Origin: Candidatus Pantoea edessiphila
Lineage (GTDB): Bacteria; Pseudomonadota; Gammaproteobacteria; Enterobacterales; Enterobacteriaceae
Direction of reading: 5' to 3'
Assembly: GCF_002933345.1 (NCBI RefSeq)
Contig: NZ_PDKR01000001.1
Span: forward strand, 1 to 64,000
DNA: 64,000 nt
Positions 41,612 through 52,977 of this stretch are shown here, piece after piece; within the stretch, counting starts at the first letter, position 1; each line of letters opens with the position of its first letter. The notes beneath the pieces are model-generated. The model worked only from the letters and a program-made list of their open reading frames with translations. It had not been told where the DNA came from and ran no database searches. A program made the position numbers and the translations under genes.

Positions 41612-42747
41612 TTAACATAAATCATTTAACTTAGAAACAAATTTACGTTCAGTATATTCAGTCTGACATAGTCTAGCTATCTTAATTTTATCATCATACA
41701 TTTCTTTCTAATGCGCAATCTAATCAACATTACGAGCCATTGCAAATATAAAACGAAGAGGTAATACCCATTGCTTTTAGTATTATACCAGAATAAAAAT
41801 CCACATTTGGATATAGCTTTTTTCTATAAAATATGGATCATAGTTTTTATATACGCGACGTCCAAAAACCATAAACAAAAAGAATCATTTTTATTTTTTA
41901 CACTGTTAATAAATTTTGGAATACGAATAACATTATTAATTTCTTCTAACATATGCAAACAAGTTTCATTTGTTCCAATGTGTTTGTTCTCATACCACCT
42001 ATAAGAGAAGCAATACCTGCTATACAAGCAAATAATGGATTTGCTCCTAAACCTGCACTGCTAACTATTAATGTAGAGGCATTTTGTTTATGATCAGCAT
42101 GAAGAATTAATATTCGATCCATAGCTCGTTCTAAAACAGGATTAATGTTATAAGTTTCACAAAGTGTAGCAAACATCATTTGTAGGAAATTACCAGCACA
42201 TAAGATAAATCATTATGAGGATATTTATTAACCTATAGAATATTTATAACACATTGCAGCTACTGTTGTCATTTTAGACAACAAACTGAAAGATGCAATT
42301 TCACGATGACGTTCTACGTTAAATGCTACTAATGCTCCAGTAACACCACACATAACAGCCATAGGATGGTAATATCTTCTAAATAAATTGAATAATCTCG
42401 TTATTTGTTCATGAATCATTGTATAAGGCATAATGAAAATTTATAAATTTATTTTTTGTAGGTGTATATCCCTTTAACAAAATATAACACACTTCTAGGT
42501 AATTATATTCAGTTGCTAATTAGCTTATAGGGAAGACCCTATGTAATCAAATACCTTTATCTCCATTTATGAAAGTAATTTTTGATTTGCAAGAAACTGT
42601 AGAAGTAAATCCAGGATCGAAAGCAAGTAATTCTTTAGAGTTTAATATTCTAATATCAATAATATTTTGACCTAATGTTCCTTTTAATATTTTTAATTCA
42701 ATTGGTTTTTTATCATGTATAGTTATTTTTGTTTTTTCATAATTCAT
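41612..42747 (-). pseudogene. gltA: decayed citrate synthase
   Basis: GltA joins acetyl-CoA and oxaloacetate to open the TCA cycle. Pieces of E. coli-like GltA are spread along the minus strand in order but in several frames. The start at 42747 gives an N-terminal piece with ILKGTLGQNIIDIR and DPGFTSTVSCKSKITFI, stopping at 42547. Then come MIHEQITRLFNLFRR...MAVMCGVTGAL and CYKYSIG (42431-42228), [14 protein letters not shown] (about 42140-42090), MLEEINNV...KNKNDSFCLW (about 41945-41870), and a C-terminal piece with FAMAR and KIARL. Frameshifts, small deletions and internal stops, including two TAG codons at conserved Trp positions near 41720, show it is inactive. Position before sdhC fits E. 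coli. Confidence 0.97.
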
Positions 42748-43182
42748 TTGTTATAGACCCCTTAATTGTTAACATAACAATATATAATATTGTTATGTTA
42801 TGATATGCTCATAAACTAAAAAAGTAATGATTATAAAATCACATATTTTGAATAATTATAATGTATTGAGGAAATTATTTAATTAAACATTTAATTTTAT
42901 AATTATATTACTTAATAAAGTAAATTATTATTGTTAAATAATATTTATTATTGACACATATATATGGTTGTATAATGAATTATAAATGAATATAAAGAAT
43001 ATCAACTATTTTAAATAAGACAGATAAAAAGTGATCATTATCAATTTTATCTAAAAAATATTCAAAAATTTTTATCGAAGAATTGTAATCATTATTATGA
43101 TACCTTTATAATAATAGTAATTTTTTAAAATAATTATTATAATCAGTATTATTGAATTGATTTTTAATTAAAATTATTAACA
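42748..43182. other. gltA-sdhC intergenic region with a 14-bp-arm hairpin
   Basis: 435 bp holding the presumed sdhC promoter. A perfect inverted repeat with 14-bp arms (42770-42783 and 42787-42800, 3-base loop ATA) lies 23 bp upstream of the dead gltA start. In E. coli this interval carries CRP, ArcA and Fur control sites; I recognise none. Confidence 0.6.
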
Positions 43183-43560
43183 ATGAATAAATCACGACCT
43201 ATTAACTTAAAGCTATCAACGATTCATTTTCCTGTTACAGCAATATCGTCTATCTTACACCGTATTTCTGGTATAGTGATATTGATTGTTTTTGGTATTT
43301 TATTATGGTTTTTAAATTTATCTCTTTCTTCTCCAGAGAATTTTCAGTATGTTATATCTTTGTTTAATAGTTCTTTCTGTAAATTTATTATTTGGTTAAT
43401 TTCTATATCTCTAATATATCATATAACCAATGGCATTCGTCATATTTTGACAGATCTAAGTTTTTTATCTGAAACGCTAGGTAATAGTATTATCTCAACT
43501 TACGTAATATTTGGTATAACTATTATCCTTTCTATATGTGCAGGAGTTTTTATATGGTAA
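43183..43560 (+). CDS. sdhC: succinate dehydrogenase cytochrome b556 subunit
   Basis: SdhC anchors complex II in the inner membrane and binds heme b and ubiquinone. The 125-residue protein (E. coli 129) has three membrane segments. The HRISGIVILI motif near 29-38 with conserved Ser/Arg near the quinone site and the heme-ligand histidine in YHITNGIRHIL near 81-90 are visible. It opens the sdhCDAB operon; its stop overlaps the sdhD start by 7 bases, as in E. coli. Confidence 0.95.
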   Translation: MNKSRPINLKLSTIHFPVTAISSILHRISGIVILIVFGILLWFLNLSLSSPENFQYVISLFNSSFCKFIIWLISISLIYHITNGIRHILTDLSFLSETLGNSIISTYVIFGITIILSICAGVFIW

Positions 43561-43901
43561 GTTATCCTTCTGCTTTAAGCCGTAATGGTGCTATAGATTG
43601 GTTTATATTACGTATAACGGCAATTGTTATAGTTATATATGCAATTTACCTTTGTTGTTTTTTCATTAATGTAGATAAACTAGATTATTATACTTGGCAT
43701 AAATTTTTTGAAAATATTATAACCAAAACACTTACTATGTTAGTGATATTTTCTGTTCTTATCCATGGCTGGATTGGTATTTGGCAAGTATTAACAGATT
43801 ACGTCAAATTAGCATTTGTACGTCTAATACTACAATCAATAATTATATTATTCTTAATATCATATGCTATTTTTGGATTTATTGTAGTTTGTGGAGGATA
43901 A
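43554..43901 (+). CDS. sdhD: succinate dehydrogenase membrane anchor subunit
   Basis: SdhD is the second membrane anchor. I start at the ATG at 43554 (MVSYPSALSRNGAIDWF), giving 115 residues like E. coli; a GTG at 43536 would add residues absent from the family. CAGGAG lies just upstream. Three membrane segments and the HGWIGIWQVLTDY motif with the quinone-site residues are present. It abuts sdhA directly. Confidence 0.94.
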   Translation: MVSYPSALSRNGAIDWFILRITAIVIVIYAIYLCCFFINVDKLDYYTWHKFFENIITKTLTMLVIFSVLIHGWIGIWQVLTDYVKLAFVRLILQSIIILFLISYAIFGFIVVCGG

Positions 43902-45668
43902 ATGAATTTACCAGTTATAAATTTTGATGCTGTTGTAATAGGTGCTGGTGGTGCTGGTATGAGAGCTGCACTTCAAATTACTAAAGCAGGACAAAGTTGT
44001 GCTTTATTATCAAAAGTATTTCCTACTCGTTCCCATACAGTTTCTGCACAAGGTGGTATTACTGTGACTTTGGGTAATATACATAAAGATAACTGGGAAT
44101 GGCATATGTATGACACTGTAAAAGGTTCTGATTATATAGGTGATCAGGATGCAATTGAGTATATGTGTAAAAATGGTCCAGAAACAATATTAGAGCTAGA
44201 ACATATGGGTTTGCCTTTTTCACGTCTTGATGATGGACGTATTTACCAACGTCCTTTCGGCGGTCAATCAAAAAACTTTGGAGAAGAGCAAGCAGCTCGT
44301 ACTGCCGCTGCTGCTGATAGGACTGGTCATGCTTTATTACATACTTTATATCAGCAAAACTTAAAAAATAAAACTACTATTTTTTCAGAATGGTATGCAT
44401 TAGACTTAGTAAAAAACAACGATAATGCTATAGTTGGATGTGTTGCAATTAAAATAGAAACTGGTGAAATAGTTTATTTTAAAGCTAGAGCTACTATATT
44501 AGCAACAGGAGGAGCAGGTCGTATATTTCAATCTACAACGAATGCATATATTAACACTGGTGATGGAATTGGTATGGCATTGCGTGTTGGAGTTCCATTG
44601 CAAGATATGGAAATGTGGCAGTTTCATCCAACAGGTATAGTTGGTTCAGGAGTTTTAGTAACAGAAGGTTGTCGTGGTGAAGGAGGCTATCTTTTAAATA
44701 AATATGGTGAACGTTTTATGGAACGTTATGCACCAAATTCTAAAGATCTTGCAAGTCGTGACGTAGTAGCCAGATCAATTATGATAGAAATCCGTGAAAA
44801 TCGTGGTTTTGATGGTCCTTGGGGTCCTCATGTGCAGCTAAAATTAGATCATTTAGGAAAACAAATACTTGAATCGCAATTACCAGGTATTCTTGAATTA
44901 TCTCGTACTTTTGCTAATATTGATGCTACGAAAATACCTATTCCTGTAGTTCCAACATGTCATTATATGATGGGTGGTATCCCTACAAAAATAACTGGCC
45001 AAGTAATAAAAGTTAATGAACAAGGTCAAGATATTATTGTTCCTGGTTTATTTGCAGTAGGTGAAGTTGCTTGTTTATCAGTACATGGTGCTAATCGCCT
45101 AGGAGGTAATTCATTATTAGATCTAGTAGTGTTCGGTAGAGCAGTTGGTTTATTTTTATTGCAAAGTATAGAAGAACAAGGAGAATTACGTGAGGCTTCT
45201 AAAGAAGATATTGATAATGCAATGATGCGTTTGAATTATTGGGAAAAAAATAAAACAGGCGAAAATCCAATTGATATTCGTAAAGCACTTCAATACTGTA
45301 TGCAAAATAACTTTTCTGTATTCAGAGAGGGTAAAACGATGGAATATGGTATTAATGAATTAAAAATTATTAGAGAAAGATTAAAATTAGTTAGATTAGA
45401 TGATCATTCAAAAGAATTTAATACACAACGCATTGAATGTCTTGAATTAGATAATTTAATGGAAACAGCTTATGCAACTGCAATTGCTGCTAACTACCGT
45501 ACTGAAAGTCGAGGTGCACATAATCGTTTTGACTTTCCAGATCGAGATGACAAAAATTGGTTATGCCATAGTATTTACCTTCCACAAACTGAAAATATGA
45601 TGCGTCGTAAAGTTAATATGCAACCTAAATTACGCAAATCTTTTCCACCAAAGGTACGCACTTATTAA
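43902..45668 (+). CDS. sdhA: succinate dehydrogenase flavoprotein subunit
   Basis: SdhA oxidises succinate to fumarate using covalent FAD. It has 588 residues, equal to E. coli. The FAD fold [13 protein letters not shown] is at 12-24, and the flavin-attaching His45 lies in [10 protein letters not shown]. The substrate-site [21 protein letters not shown] and the active-site arginine region ([19 protein letters not shown]) are intact. The frame is undamaged, in contrast to gltA just upstream. Confidence 0.98.
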   Translation: MNLPVINFDAVVIGAGGAGMRAALQITKAGQSCALLSKVFPTRSHTVSAQGGITVTLGNIHKDNWEWHMYDTVKGSDYIGDQDAIEYMCKNGPETILELEHMGLPFSRLDDGRIYQRPFGGQSKNFGEEQAARTAAAADRTGHALLHTLYQQNLKNKTTIFSEWYALDLVKNNDNAIVGCVAIKIETGEIVYFKARATILATGGAGRIFQSTTNAYINTGDGIGMALRVGVPLQDMEMWQFHPTGIVGSGVLVTEGCRGEGGYLLNKYGERFMERYAPNSKDLASRDVVARSIMIEIRENRGFDGPWGPHVQLKLDHLGKQILESQLPGILELSRTFANIDATKIPIPVVPTCHYMMGGIPTKITGQVIKVNEQGQDIIVPGLFAVGEVACLSVHGANRLGGNSLLDLVVFGRAVGLFLLQSIEEQGELREASKEDIDNAMMRLNYWEKNKTGENPIDIRKALQYCMQNNFSVFREGKTMEYGINELKIIRERLKLVRLDDHSKEFNTQRIECLELDNLMETAYATAIAANYRTESRGAHNRFDFPDRDDKNWLCHSIYLPQTENMMRRKVNMQPKLRKSFPPKVRTY

Positions 45669-45683
45669 TTGAGTTGAATAGTT

Positions 45684-46403
45684 ATGAAGCTTTTGTTTTC
45701 AATTTATCGCTATAACAAAGAAGTGAATAAAAAGCCATATATGCAGGATTATACTCTTGAACTAGAAGATGGCCGTGATATGATGGTGCTAGATGCTTTA
45801 ATTTTTTTAAAAGAACAACAAGATCCAACATTATCATTTCGTCGTTCATGTCGGGAAGGAGTATGCGGTTCTGATGGGATGAATATCAATGGCAGAAATG
45901 GATTAGCTTGTATTATTCCATTATCAAAATTAAAAAATAGAAAAAAAAGAATAATTATACGTCCTTTACCTGGATTACCAATTATACGTGATTTAGTAGT
46001 AGATATGAGTCAGTTTTATGATCAATATAAAAAAATAAAACCTTTTTTATTAAATAATGAACCAAATACTCCGATGCGTGAATATCTTCAATCTCCATCT
46101 GAACGTGAACGATTAGACGGACTATATGAATGTATTCTTTGTGCTTGTTGTTCTACTTCATGTCCTTCATTTTGGTGGAATCCAGATAAATTTATTGGCC
46201 CAGCTGGTTTATTAAACCTTTATCGTTTTTTAGTAGATAATAGAGACACAGAAAAAAATATAAGACTTGATAATTTATATGATTCTTTTAGTGTTTTTCG
46301 TTGTCATAACATTATGAATTGTGTTAGTGTTTGCCCAAAGGGATTGAATCCCACAAGAGCTATTAATCAAATTAAATTAATGTTGTTAAAGAATAGAACT
46401 TAA
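45684..46403 (+). CDS. sdhB: succinate dehydrogenase iron-sulfur subunit
   Basis: SdhB carries three iron-sulfur clusters from FAD to quinone. The 239-residue protein (E. coli 238) has the 2Fe-2S motif CREGVCGSD near 55-63 with a further cysteine in GLAC, then CILCACCSTSCP near 149-160 and CHNIMNCVSVCPKGLNP near 206-222 for the 4Fe-4S and 3Fe-4S clusters. It ends the sdh operon 50 bp before sucA, so sdh and suc may be co-transcribed. Confidence 0.97.
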   Translation: MKLLFSIYRYNKEVNKKPYMQDYTLELEDGRDMMVLDALIFLKEQQDPTLSFRRSCREGVCGSDGMNINGRNGLACIIPLSKLKNRKKRIIIRPLPGLPIIRDLVVDMSQFYDQYKKIKPFLLNNEPNTPMREYLQSPSERERLDGLYECILCACCSTSCPSFWWNPDKFIGPAGLLNLYRFLVDNRDTEKNIRLDNLYDSFSVFRCHNIMNCVSVCPKGLNPTRAINQIKLMLLKNRT

Positions 46404-46453
46404 ATAAACTAATAATAGTAAATTAAATAAAAGTTAATATCTAAGGGATTATA

Positions 46454-49267
46454 ATGCATAATAGAGCGATAAAATCTTGGTTAGAATCGTCTTGGTTAGT
46501 CAGTATAGACCAACATTATATAGAGAAGCTCTATGAAGATTTTTTAAAAAATCCTGAATCTATTGATACAGGATGGAGAAAAATATTTCAAAAATTAACA
46601 GATATAGAAATAAAACTTGAAAAATCACATTCTAATATCCGTAATTATCTGCGTTGTTGTTTAGTAAAAAATAAATGTTATTATGATTCTAATCTTTACA
46701 ATAACGGTAATAAACAATTCAAAATAATGCAATTAATTAATGCCATACGATCTCATAGTCACAGGCATGCAAGTTTAGATCCATTAGATTTTTATAAACC
46801 AGATTTAGTGCCTGATCTTGATCCTGCTTTTTATGAATTAACAGATTCTGATTTTCAAGAAAAACTTTATCTGAATTATTTCATCAATGAAAAAAAGCCA
46901 ATAAAACTATCTGATTTTTTAAATAAATTAAAAAATATATATTGTGGTTCTATTGGTGTGGAATATATGCATATTAATGATGTTAAAGAAAAGTTTTGGA
47001 TTCAGGATAAAATTGAATCGAATAACTATCGCAATCTATTTAATGAAAAAGAAAAAAAAGATTTTCTAAATGATTTAATTGCAGCAGAAGGTTTAGAAAA
47101 ATATTTAGGTGCTAAATTTCCTGGTGCAAAACGTTTTTCATTGGAAGGTGGAGATGTATTAATTCCGATGTTAAGGGAAATAATTCGTTGTTCAGGTAAA
47201 AATAAAATTAAAGAAATAGTATTGGGTATGGCACATCGTGGTCGTCTTAACGTGTTAATTAACATTTTAGGCAAAAAGCCAAAAGATCTCTTTAACGAAT
47301 TTTCTGGAAAATATGAAGAAAATTTAGTTAGAGGAGGAGATGTAAAATATCATATGGGATTTTCATCTGATATAAAAACAAAAGATGGTTTATTACACTT
47401 AACATTAGCATTTAATCCTTCTCATCTTGAGATTATTAACCCAGTGATTATGGGTTCAGTACGTGCAAGATTAGACAGATCGGAAGAAAATGACAATAAT
47501 GAAGTTTTACCAATTATGATTCATGGTGATGCTGCTATAATTGGTCAAGGAGTTGTTCAAGAAACATTAAATATGTCTCAAGTAAGAGGTTATGAGGTAG
47601 GTGGAACTTTACATATTATAATTAATAACCAAATAGGTTTTACTACATCCAATCCTAAAGATTCACGTTCAACACTATATTGTTCAGATATTGGTAAAAT
47701 GATATTAGCGCCTATTTTTCATGTTAATGCTGATGATGTAGAAGCTGTATTATTTATTACAAGACTAGCTTTAGATTATAGAAAAAAATTCAAGCGGGAT
47801 ATATTCATTGATTTAGTTTGCTATAGAAGACATGGACATAATGAAGCTGATGAACCAACAGTTACTCAACCATTAATGTATGAAAAAATAAAAAAACATC
47901 CTACTATACGTAAAATGTATACAGATCTTTTGGTTAAGAATGCAGTTATTTCTGAAAATGATGTCAATAACATGATGATTTCTTATCGTATTAGCCTTGA
48001 AAAAGGAGAATGTATTATACCAAATCTATTTACTGATAATTCACGTTCTTCTATTTGGTCTCCATACCTAAATCATAATTGGGATGGGAATTATATATCA
48101 AAAATAGATGTAAACCATCTTCAAAAGTTAGCCCATCTTATTAGTTATATTCCTGCAGAAATAAAAATGCAAGAAAGAGTAGTTAAAGTTTACAATGATA
48201 GAAAAGAAATGGCAGAAGGTAAAAGAAATTTTGATTGGGGTGCTGCTGAAAATCTTGCCTATGCTTCATTAATTGACCAAGGAATTTCAATACGTATTTC
48301 TGGAGAAGATTCCAGTCGAGGTACTTTTTTTCATAGACATGCAGTTATTCATAATCAAATTGATGGATCTACCTATGTTCCTTTAAATCATATATGTAAT
48401 AATCAAGGAAAGTTTAACATTTGGGATTCTGTTTTATCAGAAGAAGCTGTTCTTGCATTTGAGTATGGCTACTCCATAACTGAACCGAAAGTTTTAACAA
48501 TTTGGGAAGCTCAATTTGGAGATTTTGCAAATGGAGCACAAGTAGTAATTGATCAATTTATAAGTTCTGGTGAACAAAAATGGGGTCGTATGTCGGGACT
48601 TGTTATGTTATTACCACACGGGTATGAAGGTCAAGGTCCAGAACATTCTTCTGCACGTCTTGAAAGATATTTACAACTTTGTGCTGAACAAAATATGCAG
48701 ATTTGTATTCCTTCTACACCAGCACAAATGTATCATATGATACGACGACAATCTATAAGAAAGATGCGTCGTCCATTAATTGTTATGTCTCCAAAATCAT
48801 TACTACGGCATCCTTTGGTTACTTCAAAAATAGAAGAAATGGCAAATGGGGATTTTCAATTAATAATCGATGAAACTTATAATTTAAATCCAAAAAAAAT
48901 AGAGCGTGTAATAATTTGTTCTGGTAAGGTATACTTTGATTTAATTGAACAACGTAACAAAAATAAACAGATTAGTATAGCTATAGTACGTATTGAACAA
49001 CTTTATCCCTTTCCGTACAATGCATTTAAAAAATTATTAAAAGAATCATATTCTCATGTAAAGGATTTTATATGGTGTCAAGAAGAACCTTTAAATCAAG
49101 GTGCATGGTTATATGTTGAGCATTATTTTAGTAAAATTATACCATTTAATGCAACAGTTCATTATGTAAGTCGTCCACCCTCTGCTTCACCTGCTGTCGG
49201 TTGTATTTCCACACATCTTAAACAACAAAAAGATCTGATTAATAAAGCATTGATTGATGTTAATTAA
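46454..49267 (+). CDS. sucA: 2-oxoglutarate dehydrogenase E1 component
   Basis: SucA decarboxylates 2-oxoglutarate with thiamine diphosphate. The 937-residue protein (E. coli 933) shows the N-terminal [18 protein letters not shown] segment, [15 protein letters not shown] and the ThDP-binding [13 protein letters not shown]...NNQIGFTT motif near 357-396, then the transketolase-like pyrimidine domain with [26 protein letters not shown] precedes the ATG. It provides the entry point of the truncated TCA branch. Confidence 0.98.
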   Translation: MHNRAIKSWLESSWLVSIDQHYIEKLYEDFLKNPESIDTGWRKIFQKLTDIEIKLEKSHSNIRNYLRCCLVKNKCYYDSNLYNNGNKQFKIMQLINAIRSHSHRHASLDPLDFYKPDLVPDLDPAFYELTDSDFQEKLYLNYFINEKKPIKLSDFLNKLKNIYCGSIGVEYMHINDVKEKFWIQDKIESNNYRNLFNEKEKKDFLNDLIAAEGLEKYLGAKFPGAKRFSLEGGDVLIPMLREIIRCSGKNKIKEIVLGMAHRGRLNVLINILGKKPKDLFNEFSGKYEENLVRGGDVKYHMGFSSDIKTKDGLLHLTLAFNPSHLEIINPVIMGSVRARLDRSEENDNNEVLPIMIHGDAAIIGQGVVQETLNMSQVRGYEVGGTLHIIINNQIGFTTSNPKDSRSTLYCSDIGKMILAPIFHVNADDVEAVLFITRLALDYRKKFKRDIFIDLVCYRRHGHNEADEPTVTQPLMYEKIKKHPTIRKMYTDLLVKNAVISENDVNNMMISYRISLEKGECIIPNLFTDNSRSSIWSPYLNHNWDGNYISKIDVNHLQKLAHLISYIPAEIKMQERVVKVYNDRKEMAEGKRNFDWGAAENLAYASLIDQGISIRISGEDSSRGTFFHRHAVIHNQIDGSTYVPLNHICNNQGKFNIWDSVLSEEAVLAFEYGYSITEPKVLTIWEAQFGDFANGAQVVIDQFISSGEQKWGRMSGLVMLLPHGYEGQGPEHSSARLERYLQLCAEQNMQICIPSTPAQMYHMIRRQSIRKMRRPLIVMSPKSLLRHPLVTSKIEEMANGDFQLIIDETYNLNPKKIERVIICSGKVYFDLIEQRNKNKQISIAIVRIEQLYPFPYNAFKKLLKESYSHVKDFIWCQEEPLNQGAWLYVEHYFSKIIPFNATVHYVSRPPSASPAVGCISTHLKQQKDLINKALIDVN

Positions 49268-49278
49268 AAGGAAAGATA

Positions 49279-50544
49279 ATGAGTAACTTGGAAATCCTTG
49301 TTCCTGATTTACCTGAATCAGTTAGCGATGCTTCAATAGCAGTTTGGCATAAAAAACCAGGAGATATTGTCAGTTTTGATGAAGTATTGGTAGAAATCGA
49401 AACTGATAAAGTTATAATAGAAGTTCCAGCAGTTGCCGACGGAATACTTGCCAATATTTTAGAAGATAAAGGTGCAGTTGTAAAAGCACGTCAAGTTATT
49501 GGTTATTTAAAAGAAACTATTAATAAAGAAACTGTCATAATTAATAATGATACAGATAATAGAAATGATACAGATAATAGAAATGATACAGATAATAGAA
49601 ATGATCAAAATAAAAAAATAGACATCTTAGTTGAGAAAAAAGAAAAAGATAAAGAAAATAATGCATTAACTCCATCAATTCGCAGGTTAATTATGGAGTA
49701 TGATTTAGATATTTCTCAAATAAAAGGAAAGGATATTAATCAACGCATTAATATTGAAGACATCAAAAATATTATAGAAAATCAACAAAAAAATACAAAT
49801 GTAAATATACATTCAACAGTTAAGGATTCTATTTCAAATGCTAATCGTGTTGAAGAACGTATCCCAATGACACGTTTAAGAAAACGCATTGCAGAAAGAT
49901 TAATAGAAGCAAAAAATAATACAGCTATGTTAACAACATTTAATGAAGTTAACATGCAACCAATTATAAAAATTCGTAACCAATATGGTGATCTTTTTGA
50001 GAAAGAACATGGAATTCGTTTGGGTTTTATGTCCTTTTATGTTAAAGCGGTTGTTGAAGCACTAAAAAAATATCCAGAACTCAATGCTTTCATTGATAAT
50101 GATGATATAATCTATCATAACTATTTTGATGTCAGCATCGCTATATCAACACCTCGCGGATTAGTTACTCCAGTTTTAAATAATGTTGATAGTATGAGTA
50201 TGGCAGATATTGAAAGAAAAATAAAAGAACTAGCAACTAAAGGTCGGGATGGTAAATTAAAAATAGAAGACTTAATAGGTGGTAATTTTACCATTACTAA
50301 TGGTGGTGTATTTGGATCATTAATGTCAACACCCATCTTAAACCCACCACAGAGTGCAATTTTAGGTATGCATGTTATTAAAGATCGACCTATGGCCTTG
50401 CAAGGTGAGATTGTAATATTACCAATGATGTATTTAGCTTTATCTTATGATCATCGGTTAATTGATGGTCGTGAGTCTATTGGTTGTTTAGTTAAAGTAA
50501 AAGAAGCTCTAGAGGATCCAATACGTTTGTTGCTGGATATATAA
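49279..50544 (+). CDS. sucB: 2-oxoglutarate dehydrogenase E2 component (dihydrolipoyl succinyltransferase)
   Basis: SucB forms the core of the complex and makes succinyl-CoA. It has 421 residues (E. coli 405). The N-terminal lipoyl domain has the lipoylated lysine in [13 protein letters not shown] (Lys44); a flexible linker follows, then the peripheral subunit-binding domain ([14 protein letters not shown] near 133-146) and a catalytic domain with His392 and Asp396 in [10 protein letters not shown]. The extra length lies in the linker, where three tandem copies of an 18-bp unit encode repeated DTDNRN. Its lipoyl group needs LipB and LipA of this window. Confidence 0.97.
   Translation: MSNLEILVPDLPESVSDASIAVWHKKPGDIVSFDEVLVEIETDKVIIEVPAVADGILANILEDKGAVVKARQVIGYLKETINKETVIINNDTDNRNDTDNRNDTDNRNDQNKKIDILVEKKEKDKENNALTPSIRRLIMEYDLDISQIKGKDINQRINIEDIKNIIENQQKNTNVNIHSTVKDSISNANRVEERIPMTRLRKRIAERLIEAKNNTAMLTTFNEVNMQPIIKIRNQYGDLFEKEHGIRLGFMSFYVKAVVEALKKYPELNAFIDNDDIIYHNYFDVSIAISTPRGLVTPVLNNVDSMSMADIERKIKELATKGRDGKLKIEDLIGGNFTITNGGVFGSLMSTPILNPPQSAILGMHVIKDRPMALQGEIVILPMMYLALSYDHRLIDGRESIGCLVKVKEALEDPIRLLLDI
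49549..49602 (+). repeat. three perfect 18-bp tandem repeats in the sucB linker
   Basis: Copies at 49549-49566, 49567-49584 and 49585-49602 are identical and in frame, encoding DTDNRN three times between the lipoyl and subunit-binding domains. Being a multiple of three, copy changes would only alter linker length. Confidence 0.95.
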
Positions 50545-50571
50545 TTATAATATTACTTGGATATAATATTA

Positions 50572-51741
50572 ATGAACATACATGAATATCAATCTAAAAA
50601 TTTATTTTCAAAATACGATATACCAATACCAAAAGGTTACATATGTAGTACTTTAGCTGAAGCAGAAGAATTATTTAATAAGATTAAAGCTGATTCGTTA
50701 GTAATGAAATGTCAAGTACATGCTGGCGGTCGTAGTAAATCTGGTGCTGTAAAAATAGCACGTAATATAGAAGAAATAAGAGATTTTTTTAAAAAATGGC
50801 TTGGAAAACGTCTGATAACTTATCAGACAGATAGTAATGGTCAACTAGTTAACAAAATTCTAATTGAAGAAAATGCTGCAATCGACAAAGAGCTTTATTT
50901 AAGTGCTGTTGTAGATCGTGAAACATATCGCATAAGTTTTATGGTTTCTGTTAATGGAGGTGTTGAAATTGAAAGAATAATAACAAAAACACCTAATATG
51001 CTTTATAAAATAGAAATAGATCCTATTACAGGTCCTCAACAATATCAAGGACGAGAACTAGCATTTAAATTAGGATTAACAGGTACACAAATAAATCAAT
51101 TTACTGATATTTTTATTAAATTAGCATGTATGTTTACAGATCTTGATCTTAAGTTGGTTGAAATTAATCCTTTAATAGTTAATAAAAGTGGTAATTTAAT
51201 TTGTCTAGATAGCAAATTATCTATTGATAGCAATGCTTTATTTCGTCATCCAGAATTTAACAAGATGATAGATTCAAGCCAAGAAGACCCACGAGAAGCT
51301 CTTGCAAATAAATTTGAATTAAGTTATGTATCATTAAAAGGTAACATTGGGTGCATGGTTAATGGCGCTGGTTTAGCCATGGGAACTATGGATATAATTA
51401 AATATTATGGTGGTCAACCAGCTAATTTTCTCGATGTTGGTGGCAATGTAACTAATGAACGCGTTATTGAAGCTTTTAAAATAATAATATCAGATAATAA
51501 TATTAAATCTATTCTTGTTAATATTTTCGGTGGTATTGTACGATGTGATTTTATTGCCGATGGTATAATTAATGCAATAAAGAAGTTACAAATAAAATTA
51601 CCAATAATAATACGATTAGAAGGTAATAACTCTGAATTAGGCATAAAAAAACTAATAAATAGTAATTTAGGTTTTACTATTAGAAATGATTTAATAGAAG
51701 CAGTTAAATATGCTGTTAGCGCTGCATCGGAGAATAAATAA
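50572..51741 (+). CDS. sucC: succinyl-CoA synthetase beta subunit
   Basis: SucC is the ATP-grasp subunit that forms ATP or GTP from succinyl-CoA. I start at the ATG at 50572 ([12 protein letters not shown]), giving 389 residues (E. coli 388); a TTG five codons upstream adds nothing that matches the family. Conserved stretches include [13 protein letters not shown] near 46-58, IEINPL-like VEINPLIVN, and [15 protein letters not shown]. Its stop overlaps the sucD ATG by one base (TAATG). Confidence 0.97.
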   Translation: MNIHEYQSKNLFSKYDIPIPKGYICSTLAEAEELFNKIKADSLVMKCQVHAGGRSKSGAVKIARNIEEIRDFFKKWLGKRLITYQTDSNGQLVNKILIEENAAIDKELYLSAVVDRETYRISFMVSVNGGVEIERIITKTPNMLYKIEIDPITGPQQYQGRELAFKLGLTGTQINQFTDIFIKLACMFTDLDLKLVEINPLIVNKSGNLICLDSKLSIDSNALFRHPEFNKMIDSSQEDPREALANKFELSYVSLKGNIGCMVNGAGLAMGTMDIIKYYGGQPANFLDVGGNVTNERVIEAFKIIISDNNIKSILVNIFGGIVRCDFIADGIINAIKKLQIKLPIIIRLEGNNSELGIKKLINSNLGFTIRNDLIEAVKYAVSAASENK

Positions 51742-52613
51742 TGTCAATTCTAATTAACAAATTGACTAAAGTCATTTGTCAAGGTTTTACCGGAAAACAA
51801 GGTACTTTTCACTCCAAACAAGCATTGAATTATGGAACTAAACTTATGGCTGGGGTTACACCTGGAAAAGGTGGCAGTATACACCTGGGTTTACCTGTAT
51901 TTAATACAGTAAAAGAAGCCGTTGAATATACTGGTGCTACCACGAGTGTAATATATGTTCCCGTTCAATTTTGTAAAGATAGTATTCTTGAAGCTATAGA
52001 TTCCGACATAAAGTTGATTATCACAATTACAGAAGGTATTCCAACTTTAGATATGATAGGAATAAAGACAAAATTAAATGAAAAAGGCGTGCGTATGATT
52101 GGACCTAATTGTCCGGGAGTTATTACTCCGGGTGAATGCAAAATTGGTATAATGCCTGATTACATTCATAAACCTGGTTGTGTTGGTGTTATTTCTCGTT
52201 CTGGTACGTTGACTTATGAAGCAGTACAGCAAATTACTAATGCTGGATATGGTCAATCTACTTGTGTAGGCATTGGAGGAGATCCTATTCCAGGATCTGA
52301 TTTTATTGACATATTAAAAATGTTTCAAAATGATATACAAACTAAACTGATTGTTATCATTGGTGAAATTGGTGGTGTAGCAGAAGAAAAAGCAGCTGTT
52401 TTTATAAAGAAATATATTACAAAACCTATTGTAGGTTATATAGCTGGAATAACCGCTCCAAAAGGCAAACGAATGGGACATGCTGGTGCTATTATATCGG
52501 GAGATAGGGGTACAGCAGATAAAAAATTAACTTTACTTAGGAAAGCTGGGGTAAATACAGTTCTTAAATTGACAGATATTGGTGAAACAGTTAGATCTAT
52601 TTTAATTCAATAA
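51741..52613 (+). CDS. sucD: succinyl-CoA synthetase alpha subunit
   Basis: SucD binds CoA and carries the phosphorylated histidine. The 290-residue protein (E. coli 289) has the CoA-binding [14 protein letters not shown] near 16-29, [19 protein letters not shown], and the active-site histidine in [10 protein letters not shown] near 246-255. It is translationally coupled to sucC and ends the sdhCDAB-sucABCD block. Confidence 0.97.
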   Translation: MSILINKLTKVICQGFTGKQGTFHSKQALNYGTKLMAGVTPGKGGSIHLGLPVFNTVKEAVEYTGATTSVIYVPVQFCKDSILEAIDSDIKLIITITEGIPTLDMIGIKTKLNEKGVRMIGPNCPGVITPGECKIGIMPDYIHKPGCVGVISRSGTLTYEAVQQITNAGYGQSTCVGIGGDPIPGSDFIDILKMFQNDIQTKLIVIIGEIGGVAEEKAAVFIKKYITKPIVGYIAGITAPKGKRMGHAGAIISGDRGTADKKLTLLRKAGVNTVLKLTDIGETVRSILIQ

Positions 52614-52977
52614 TTTTTTTATAGTTTACTATCTTTGAACTAATTTTTAAACAACATAAATTTAATATTTTTATAATTAATATATCCATTATTGAATTAA
52701 TTTTTAAATTATATAACGATAATTAATATTTATTATACTAATTTAATAGTATTATTTAATATAATAATATTTAAAATATATACAATATTAGAGATTGCAA
52801 ATAGATAAAATTTGTAATTTATTTATGGTTATTATATTTAATCTAATTTTTTATTATATTAAACTAATAAAAATTTGATAAATTTTTTTTAAATATCAAT
52901 ATAATTAAACTTAACTATTTTAATTTGTTAATTAAAAATTATTTTTTATTAATTTGATCAAAAAAAATGAGTTATAT
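52614..52977. other. spacer between sucD and nadA
   Basis: 364 bp of A/T-rich sequence with no gene or clear terminator; T runs follow the sucD stop without a strong stem. The nadA promoter should lie at the right end. Confidence 0.5.

Noticed and set aside
41612-42747. TAG read as tryptophan (recoding) in gltA
   Set aside because: The gene also has frameshifts and deletions, and intact genes here do not contain internal TAG codons.
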